Shown piece after piece: positions 1 through 4,472 of a stretch of 6,277 nucleotides of DNA. Each line of letters begins with the position of its first letter. Positions within the stretch are counted from its first letter, which is position 1. Made by a program: the position numbers and the translations under genes. Under the pieces are notes generated by a model. The model saw only the letters and a list, made by a program, of their open reading frames with translations, was not told where the DNA came from and did no database searches. This DNA comes from CF-39 sp036518215 (GTDB lineage Bacteria; Chloroflexota; Limnocylindria; P2-11E): contig DATDNP010000163.1 in assembly GCA_036518215.1 (NCBI GenBank), forward strand, positions 1 to 6,277, given 5' to 3'.

Positions 1-674
1 CCAAGAAGTACGTGGGGCGTTCGCCTGACCTCACACTCCTCGACCTCATCCAGGAAGGCAATCTCGGCCTCTTTCGTGCCGTCGACAAATTCGACTGGAA
101 GAAGGGCTACAAGTTCTCGACCTACGCGACATGGTGGATCCGGCAGGCGATCACGCGAGCGATCGCGGACCAGGCGCGGACGATCCGCATCCCGGTCCAC
201 ATGGTGGAGACGATCAACAAGCTCATCCGCGTCTCGCGTACGCTCCTCCAGGAGCTCGGCCGCGAGCCGACCGCGGAGGAGATCGCGCAGCGCATGGCGA
301 TCACCGAGGACAAGGTCCGTGAGATCGTGAAGGTCTCGCAGGAGCCCGTCTCCCTCGAGACGCCCATCGGCGAGGAAGAGGACAGCCATCTCGGCGACTT
401 CATCCCCGACAATCAGGCCCTCGCGCCGTCCGACGCCGCGAGCCACAAGCTCCTCAAGGAGCAGGTGGAGAGCGTCCTCGAGGGGCTCACGCTCCGCGAG
501 CGCCGCGTGCTCCAGCTGCGGTTCGGACTCGAGGACGGTCGCACGCGGACTCTCGAAGAGGTCGGCCGCGAGTTCAACGTCACGCGCGAGCGCATCCGCC
601 AGATCGAGGCGAAGGCGCTGCGCAAGCTGCGGCATCCATCGCGGAGCCGCAAGCTCAAGGACTACCTCGAATAG
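1..674 (+). CDS. rpoD: Primary RNA polymerase sigma factor (RpoD/SigA type), 5'-truncated by window edge
   Basis: This is the C-terminal 223 residues of a group 1 sigma-70 factor, which directs RNA polymerase to housekeeping promoters. The frame is open from base 3 (KKYVGR...). The GTG at 12 is not the start, because the residues before it continue the conserved region 2.2. Counting from base 3, region 2 has the core-binding DLIQEGNLGL (14-23) and the -10 recognition and melting segment with KFSTYATWWIRQAI (37-50). RIPVHMVETINKL (62-74) opens region 3, and LEEVGREFNVTRERIRQIEA (184-203) is the region 4.2 helix-turn-helix that reads the -35 element. The ending LRHPSRSRKLKDYLE is typical of primary sigma factors rather than alternative ones. 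The stop is TAG at 672-674, followed 2 nt later by a hairpin terminator. No truncation or frameshift is seen. The symbol could equally be sigA; the N-terminal part lies outside the window. Confidence 0.96.
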   Translation, partial: KKYVGRSPDLTLLDLIQEGNLGLFRAVDKFDWKKGYKFSTYATWWIRQAITRAIADQARTIRIPVHMVETINKLIRVSRTLLQELGREPTAEEIAQRMAITEDKVREIVKVSQEPVSLETPIGEEEDSHLGDFIPDNQALAPSDAASHKLLKEQVESVLEGLTLRERRVLQLRFGLEDGRTRTLEEVGREFNVTRERIRQIEAKALRKLRHPSRSRKLKDYLE

Positions 675-676
675 CG

Positions 677-704
677 AGAAGGGGCGCCGCAAGGCGCCCC
701 TTCT
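677..704. terminator. Hairpin terminator between convergent genes, probably bidirectional
   Basis: A perfect 12-bp stem (677-688 with 693-704) is closed by a GCAA tetraloop of the stable GNRA class. It begins 2 nt after the sigma factor stop and is followed by a pyrimidine run TCTT rather than a pure T-tract. On the minus strand the stem is followed by CGCT, so termination of the convergent propeller gene (stop at 711-713) would rely on the hairpin alone. The position between two convergent stops, 36 nt apart, supports a shared terminator. Confidence 0.85.
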
Positions 705-710
705 TCTTGG

Positions 711-1652
711 CTAGGGCTTCCCGGTCACCTTCGTGCGCGTGGACATCCAGAGGTCCGCCATGCCGGACCCGCCGGCGCGCGAGGAGCCGAAGTAGAGCGT
801 CATCCCATCGGCGGAGATCGAAGGCTGAACATCTGTGCCCGCGCTCGCGAGCTGCTCGATCTTCGTGGGCGCAGTCCACGGCGATCCGACAGAGGCGCGC
901 GTCGCGGACCAGAGGTGGGTCCCAGATGCGTCGGCGCGATGGAAGATGATCTCGAGGCCGTCATGGCTCAGCGTCGGTCGTGCATCCTGGCCGGTCGAAT
1001 TGAGCTCGGTGACGTTCGTCACGTTGGCGAAGGAGCCATCGGGCTGCTGGACCGCCTGATAGATGTCGTGGCTCCCGGCGCCTCCCGGACGATCGCTCGC
1101 GAAGAACAGGTACCCGGTCGCCGTCTCGTCGTCGAAGAAGAACGCGGGTCCGACATCGTACGAGGTCGAGTTCAGCGATGTGAGATTCACCGGGGTCTGC
1201 CAGCCGAACTCTCCGAAGTCCTCGTCGGTGTGGAGACGGTAGGACGCCCACAGATCACTGTTGCCCAGGCTGCCCGATCGGTCACTGGCGAAGAACATCC
1301 AGTGCCCGTCGCGCGACAGCGCGGGCACGCGGTCGCTGCCGGTCGTGTTGAGCGGCGTGAGGTTCGCGGGCGTTTCCCAGGGTGCCTCGGTCGATGCGCG
1401 ATAGCTCACCCAGATGTCCTCGCCGCCGACGCCGCCGCCACGCGTCGACGTGAAGTAGAGCGTCAGCCCGTCCCGTGAGGTGCCGGGTCCGAAGTCGACC
1501 GCGCTCGTGTTCAGGGTCGCGCCCATCCATATGGGGACGGACCATTCCGAGTAGCGCGGCCGGGCGGCCGCGGGGACCGCGAGGCTCATGACGATCGCGA
1601 GCGAGGCGATGAACGAGACAACGAAGCGCAGACGAGGTGCGCTCATGCGCAT
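711..1652 (-). CDS. Secreted PD40 (WD40-like) beta-propeller protein
   Basis: A 313-residue exported protein of unknown ligand. Residues 1-30 form a signal peptide: basic MRMSAPRLR, a hydrophobic core, and AAA before RPRY. The rest holds five repeats of PD40 type, as in the TolB propeller, at about 47-84, 101-138, 160-200, 217-251 and 268-306. Each has LN(S/T) or a variant, then D..P..S.DG, a hydrophobic strand ending (Y/F)F.S.R, and G..G..D(L/I)W. No OmpA, peptidase or other partner domain follows. The start at 1652 is chosen because GGAGG lies 8 nt upstream; a second in-frame ATG at 1646 is possible. The open frame continues far upstream to 2486, but that extension overlies the nitroreductase gene and lacks a signal-peptide logic. 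The protein may act as an envelope scaffold or a glycan- or protein-binding propeller; the specific role is unknown. Confidence 0.88.
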   Translation of the reverse strand: MRMSAPRLRFVVSFIASLAIVMSLAVPAAARPRYSEWSVPIWMGATLNTSAVDFGPGTSRDGLTLYFTSTRGGGVGGEDIWVSYRASTEAPWETPANLTPLNTTGSDRVPALSRDGHWMFFASDRSGSLGNSDLWASYRLHTDEDFGEFGWQTPVNLTSLNSTSYDVGPAFFFDDETATGYLFFASDRPGGAGSHDIYQAVQQPDGSFANVTNVTELNSTGQDARPTLSHDGLEIIFHRADASGTHLWSATRASVGSPWTAPTKIEQLASAGTDVQPSISADGMTLYFGSSRAGGSGMADLWMSTRTKVTGKP

Positions 1653-1660
1653 CACCTTCC

Positions 1661-1665
1661 CCTCC
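1661..1665 (-). promoter_or_regulatory. Ribosome binding site of the propeller gene
   Basis: GGAGG on the minus strand, 8 nt before the ATG at 1652, inside a purine-rich run. It decides the start at 1652 over the ATG at 1646. It stands out because most other start codons here lack a recognisable Shine-Dalgarno sequence. Confidence 0.75.
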
Positions 1666-1690
1666 GCGCGGCGGGCGCCGCGCGCCGCGG

Positions 1691-1696
1691 ACTCTA
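1691..1696 (-). promoter_or_regulatory. Putative -10 element (TAGAGT) of the propeller gene
   Basis: Minus-strand TAGAGT fits the TAnnnT core of sigma-70 -10 elements. It lies 38 nt upstream of the start at 1652, which would leave a leader of about 30 nt containing the GGAGG site. No convincing -35 hexamer is seen at 16-18 nt. The same hexamer occurs before the 44-aa gene at 2590. If real, the propeller gene has its own promoter in the 122-nt gap after the nitroreductase gene. Confidence 0.4.
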
Positions 1697-1774
1697 AGCG
1701 CGTTCCAAGCGGCAGGGGCGGGTTCTGGGACCGACGTGCTATGGATTCGATATCGGGGTCCCAGGCCGGTGCGG

Positions 1775-2299
1775 CTACCGGCGTTCTCCGCCCCAGCGCT
1801 CGTAACTGACCAGCTCCGACAGCGGCTTGCGTCCGCGCTCTGGCCCCGTGGGCCTCGGGTCCTCGTGCGTGAGCGGCCGGCCGATCATCACGATCTGGCG
1901 CGTCACCTTGTCCTTCGGGATCGCGAGGATCCGCTTCACCGTGTCCTCGTTGCCGCCGTCCTGGAACCACGCGACGCCGCCGCCATACCCGAGCAGCGTG
2001 GCTCCGGTGAGAAGGCGTTCCGTGACGCGCCCCTCGTCGTACTCGTGACCTGGGCCGTCGAGCACGATGAGGATGCCGACCGGCGCCTTCGCGAGCCACG
2101 TGATGTTCGGGCGCAGCGCCGCGATCGCGGAGAGCGTTGCCTTGTCCCGCACGACGATGAAGTGCCACGGCTGCAGGTTGCGCGAGCTGCCCGTCCAACG
2201 CGCGAGCTCGAGCAGGCGGTCGACGACCTCCGATGGCACATCCTCGTCGCGGTACGCGCGGATCTGATGCACGCGGCGGATGCCACGAAGCGGATCCAT
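1775..2299 (-). CDS. Nitroreductase-family FMN oxidoreductase
   Basis: A 174-residue protein of the nitroreductase fold, typically an FMN-dependent NAD(P)H oxidoreductase that works as a homodimer in the cytoplasm. Family landmarks in order: N-terminal helix with the FMN phosphate-binding arginines, RRVHQIRAYR (8-17); SSRNLQPWHFIVV (38-50), matching the family's S..N.QPW.F; KAPVGILIVLDG (71-82); the glycine-rich helix LTGATLLGYGGGVAWF (97-112); IPKDKVTRQIVMIGRP (127-142), matching the usual IP....R.iv.iG.P; and a C-terminal RKPLSELVSYERWG (157-170). The ATG at 2299 is chosen because the family normally begins just 8-12 residues before the IR.YR motif; the frame stays open to 2536 but the added residues are not family-like. 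The substrate cannot be told from sequence. Its start is divergent from the 66-aa gene, with 42 nt between them. Confidence 0.9.
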   Translation of the reverse strand: MDPLRGIRRVHQIRAYRDEDVPSEVVDRLLELARWTGSSRNLQPWHFIVVRDKATLSAIAALRPNITWLAKAPVGILIVLDGPGHEYDEGRVTERLLTGATLLGYGGGVAWFQDGGNEDTVKRILAIPKDKVTRQIVMIGRPLTHEDPRPTGPERGRKPLSELVSYERWGGERR

Positions 2300-2307
2300 C
2301 GGCCGGC

Positions 2308-2313
2308 AGCATA
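2308..2313 (-). promoter_or_regulatory. Putative -10 element (TATGCT) of the nitroreductase gene
   Basis: Minus-strand TATGCT fits TAnnnT and ends 8 nt before the ATG at 2299. There is no Shine-Dalgarno sequence in between. With transcription normally starting about 7 nt after the -10 hexamer, the mRNA would begin at or next to the start codon, making it leaderless. Confidence 0.5.
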
Positions 2314-2341
2314 GGGCGCGGTCGCGTGCGATGATGCGGCC

Positions 2342-2542
2342 ATGTCCATCGATCCGGGAGAGCTCGAACGACTCGCTTCGGCGTTGCGCCTTGCGGAGTC
2401 GGCCCTTGAAGAGGCGCTCGAGGCGGCGGAGAACCTTGGGAACTTCGACCGCCGCTTCGACGTCCCCCGCGCGATCGCGGGCGCACAGCGTCTCGTCCAG
2501 AACGCGAATGAAGCGGTGAGCGCCGCGCGGGAACATCAGTGA
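2342..2542 (+). CDS. Small helical protein of unknown function (66 aa)
   Basis: I do not recognise a family. The 66-residue product is rich in Ala, Glu, Leu and Arg, and its first half (about 6-32) looks like an amphipathic helix, followed by a short NFDRRFD turn (34-40) and a second helix (about 41-63). There is no membrane span or cysteine. Codon third positions are mostly G or C, as in the neighbouring genes, which favours real coding. It starts divergently from the nitroreductase gene and ends 47 nt before the next small gene. No Shine-Dalgarno is present; a weak -10-like GATGAT (2330-2335) ends 6 nt before the ATG. It overlaps only the upstream, unlikely extensions of the minus-strand frames. 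It may be a small coiled-coil adaptor, or a spurious frame. Confidence 0.6.
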   Translation: MSIDPGELERLASALRLAESALEEALEAAENLGNFDRRFDVPRAIAGAQRLVQNANEAVSAAREHQ

Positions 2543-2574
2543 GACGCGCGTTCCGCCTGGACGCGCTCGTCCGC

Positions 2575-2580
2575 TAGAGT
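2575..2580 (+). promoter_or_regulatory. Putative -10 element (TAGAGT) of the 44-aa gene
   Basis: TAGAGT ends 9 nt before the ATG at 2590 with no Shine-Dalgarno between, again consistent with leaderless or near-leaderless transcription. A small hairpin, GGACG-CGCT-CGTCC (2559-2572), lies just upstream, and an 8-bp inverted repeat (2545-2552 and 2582-2589) brackets the hexamer. Confidence 0.45.
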
Positions 2581-2589
2581 TAACGCGCG

Positions 2590-2724
2590 ATGTCAGAGAA
2601 CGAGCCGAAGATCAAGGAGCAGCCGCGGGTCGAGGAGCACCGCGTCTTCATGCTTCTCGCGCTGCCGATCTTCCTCGTCAGCATCCTCATCATCGTGCTG
2701 ATCGCGACCCTCGGGGTGCGCTGA
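2590..2724 (+). CDS. Single-pass membrane microprotein (44 aa)
   Basis: A 44-residue protein with no family that I recognise. The first 18 residues are charged (MSENEPKIKEQPRVEEHR) and residues 19-40 form one unbroken hydrophobic segment (VFMLLALPIFLVSILIIVLIAT), followed by LGVR and TGA. This is the layout of a small tail-anchored or single-span inner-membrane protein with a soluble N-terminus. The sharp polar-to-hydrophobic boundary, GC-rich third positions and a -10-like element directly upstream support real coding. Its last 35 bases overlap, convergently, the end of the 157-aa gene on the other strand. Such proteins often modulate a membrane complex, but no partner is evident here. Confidence 0.7.
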   Translation: MSENEPKIKEQPRVEEHRVFMLLALPIFLVSILIIVLIATLGVR

Positions 2725-3163
2725 GCACCCACCGCACGTCGCTCGGCAGCTCGTCGCGAAGCATCGGCTCGAGCGTCCTCATGTAGTCGCCCAGGCGTGA
2801 GCGCACGCGCTCCCGCAGCTCGCTATCGGAGAGCTCGAGCGGGATCGGCTCCCAGATCCGCGCCCAGCCCTTGTCCCACTCCTCCACGCGCGCGTCCGTG
2901 CCGAGGGCGCGCTTCACCTCCTTCGCCCGCGCACGGAAGGCCGCGAGGAGGCGCGCATTCGTCAGCGCATCTGACTCGAAGTGGAGGCCGAGCTCGACCA
3001 CGCGCAGACGCGCACGTACCCAGATCTCGTAGTGGAGGTCGGTGTTGCCGTACCACGCTTTGGCCTGCCCGTGCCCTGCGCGCCAGCGGAATGTGACGAG
3101 CTCGCGCGGCAGATCGCGGCGAAGAGATCCTGCGAGGTCGCGGAGGTATGGGGACCACTCCAT
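2690..3163 (-). CDS. Conserved-looking soluble protein of unknown function (157 aa)
   Basis: I cannot assign a family. The 157-residue product has no signal peptide or membrane span and alternates strand-like and helix-like stretches. Notable parts are AWYGNTDLHYEIWVR (36-50) and the next strand VVELGLHFES (55-64), both of which look like beta hairpin core, then a helix (68-86), a Trp-rich EEWDKGWARIWEPIPLE (94-110), and a C-terminal helix to about 138. The start ATG at 3163 follows the upstream membrane-protein stop by only 2 nt (TAG-GG-ATG), so translation is probably coupled and the two proteins are likely to work together. The frame remains open to 4162 but those residues are a shadow of the membrane gene. 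The 3' end runs 35 nt into the 44-aa gene. The Trp- and His-containing strands could be a ligand-binding core. Confidence 0.78.
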   Translation of the reverse strand: MEWSPYLRDLAGSLRRDLPRELVTFRWRAGHGQAKAWYGNTDLHYEIWVRARLRVVELGLHFESDALTNARLLAAFRARAKEVKRALGTDARVEEWDKGWARIWEPIPLELSDSELRERVRSRLGDYMRTLEPMLRDELPSDVRWVLSAPRGSRSAR

Positions 3164-3165
3164 CC

Positions 3166-4293
3166 CTACGGGACCCGCGCGCGCAGCGCCAGATCGACGA
3201 TCCCCGTGAGCGCTGGATAGGCGAGCCCGAACACGCCGACCGTCGCGACGACCGCGGCACGCGTGGGCCGCTCGACGACGTCCCAGATCCGCTCGCCGAT
3301 CCACATGCCGGCGGGAAAGAGCGCGATGCCGAGCAGTGTGCCGCCCGCGGTGCCGCGCCAGACGAGCGCCGTGAGCACGGCGAACGCCGCGCCCGCGGCG
3401 ACACGGAGGGCGAGCGAGCGCGATCGTCCGCCGGCGATCGCGAGCACGATCGCGGGGGCGACGTAGGGGATGTACTCGGATGTCCGCGAGATGACGAGCG
3501 CGAGGCCGATGAGGAGCCAGGGCCGGGGGTCGAAGCGGCGGACGAGCACGAGCGCCATGCCGGCGGAGACCGACGCGAGGGGGACGAAGAGCGCGTTCAT
3601 ACGGTCGATGTCGAAGGCGAGGTAGATGCGGGCGGTGTGCTGGAACGGAGGCTCCGCGGCCAGCACGGGAATGGAGCGCACCGCTTCGATGTAGCCACGC
3701 GACAGGTTCGTTCCGATCGGCCCGGTGAAGCGCTCGCTCGCGGTCGCGATGAGCAGGAAGCCGAAGACGATCGCGCTGGGCCACCCGATCGGCCTCTCCG
3801 CGCGGATCGACCAGCGGCAACCCGCGACGCCGACGAAGGCCACGAAGATGCCGGCCCCGAGCATGGCATGGGGGAACGACCATCCCGTTTCGTCGAGTCC
3901 GAAGGACGTGTGCCAGATCGCGTCGAAGACTCCCGCGAGCATCGTGACGACGAAGCCACCGGCCGCGAGTGCGACCGCGCCCGGCACAGGGAACGGAAGC
4001 GGAGGGAACGCGAGCGCGCGTCCGAAGTGCGCGCGAAGCGACGGCGTGAACGCGATGTACGCGAGCGTGAGCGTCGCGCAGAGGTGCGTGGTGTAGATGA
4101 ACAGGTGCGGTGGCGAGAAGAAGTCCTCGAACGGGTGCGTCGTATGCCACTGGCGATCCCACGAGAAGCCGACGCCGAACGCAAGCAGGTCGAAGACGAC
4201 GGCGACCCAGAGCGCGCGATACGCGCGCTCGATCGAGGCCGTCACCACCGACACGTGAGTGACATCGATGCGACCCGATTCCGCGCCGCTCAT
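3166..4293 (-). CDS. Multi-spanning membrane protein with duplicated WH...PH motifs, function unknown
   Basis: A 375-residue integral membrane protein with roughly 9-11 hydrophobic segments (for example about 26-44, 62-82, 103-125, 143-158, 170-186, 231-251, 257-270, 276-290, 294-312 and 346-367). I do not recognise a named family. Two similar motifs stand out: D46-x2-W49-H50 ... S60-P-P-H63 and D124-x2-W127-H128 ... S139-F-P-H142, each at the junction of membrane segments. The spaced histidines suggest a metal, heme or quinone site, but that is inference. A charged ISRTSEY (268-274) is embedded later. The ATG at 4293 is chosen because the frame further upstream is antisense to the tRNA-Asn gene; in-frame GTG codons slightly downstream are alternatives. 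A possible leader ORF overlaps this ATG. The gene is followed 2 nt later by the 157-aa gene. Confidence 0.85.
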   Translation of the reverse strand: MSGAESGRIDVTHVSVVTASIERAYRALWVAVVFDLLAFGVGFSWDRQWHTTHPFEDFFSPPHLFIYTTHLCATLTLAYIAFTPSLRAHFGRALAFPPLPFPVPGAVALAAGGFVVTMLAGVFDAIWHTSFGLDETGWSFPHAMLGAGIFVAFVGVAGCRWSIRAERPIGWPSAIVFGFLLIATASERFTGPIGTNLSRGYIEAVRSIPVLAAEPPFQHTARIYLAFDIDRMNALFVPLASVSAGMALVLVRRFDPRPWLLIGLALVISRTSEYIPYVAPAIVLAIAGGRSRSLALRVAAGAAFAVLTALVWRGTAGGTLLGIALFPAGMWIGERIWDVVERPTRAAVVATVGVFGLAYPALTGIVDLALRARVP

Positions 4294-4304
4294 GGCGTTA
4301 CCAT
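4290..4304 (-). promoter_or_regulatory. Putative four-residue leader ORF overlapping the membrane protein start
   Basis: On the minus strand ATG GTA ACG CCA TGA (Met-Val-Thr-Pro-stop) sits 6 nt after a good Shine-Dalgarno, AAGGAG (4311-4316). Its TGA overlaps the membrane gene's ATG as ATGA, the classic geometry for translational coupling. The membrane gene's own ATG is 17 nt from that AAGGAG, too far for direct initiation. It may be chance, but the arrangement offers an explanation for how ribosomes reach 4293. Confidence 0.35.
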
Positions 4305-4315
4305 TGAGGTCTCCT

Positions 4316-4387
4316 TCCGGCGTAGCGCAACGGTAGCGCAGGGGACTGTTAATCCCTTGGTTGGAGGTTCGAATCCTCCCGCCGGAG
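4316..4387 (+). tRNA. tRNA-Asn (anticodon GTT)
   Basis: A complete 72-nt cloverleaf. The acceptor stem TCCGGCG pairs perfectly with CGCCGGA (4380-4386), with G4387 as discriminator. The D arm is GCGC/GCGC around AACGGTA, the anticodon stem GGGGA/TCCCT holds loop CTGTTAA with GTT at 4348-4350, the variable loop is TGGTT, and the T arm is GGAGG-TTCGAAT-CCTCC. CCA is not encoded (GCAGC follows), so a CCA-adding enzyme would be needed. It reads asparagine AAC and AAU codons. It lies head-to-head with the membrane protein gene, only 22 nt from that start codon. No clear terminator follows. Confidence 0.97.
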
Positions 4388-4459
4388 CAGCGGCACGAGC
4401 GCATCGCCGTACCCCTGTTCGGCCGCTCCTCCCCCTAGCGTTGGCTCGCCGTCATGGAG

Positions 4460-4465
4460 TACGGT
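4460..4465 (+). promoter_or_regulatory. Putative -10 element (TACGGT) of the amidase gene
   Basis: TACGGT fits TAnnnT and ends exactly 7 nt before the ATG at 4473, so the transcript would start at the A of the start codon. No Shine-Dalgarno is present. This supports 4473 over the in-frame GTG at 4464, which would lie inside the promoter element. Confidence 0.55.
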
Positions 4466-4472
4466 GCCCGCG

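Noticed and set aside
915..2314. Plus-strand frames opposite the propeller and nitroreductase genes
   Set aside because: No recognisable domains, biased to Arg/Val/Ala, and fully antisense to genes with clear family motifs.
1653..2486. N-terminal extension of the propeller frame to 591 codons
   Set aside because: It overlaps the nitroreductase in another frame, is Arg/Pro/Gly-rich noise, and would bury the signal peptide that begins at 1652.
2300..2536. Longer nitroreductase start
   Set aside because: The family begins just before the IR.YR motif; the extension is not family-like and overlaps the small plus-strand gene.
4294..4404. Longer start for the membrane protein through the tRNA
   Set aside because: The extra residues are antisense tRNA-Asn sequence and cannot be expected to be protein-coding.
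4389..4427. Possible hairpin AGCGGC/GCCGCT as terminator of the tRNA
   Set aside because: Only 6 bp with a 27-nt loop and no T-tract.
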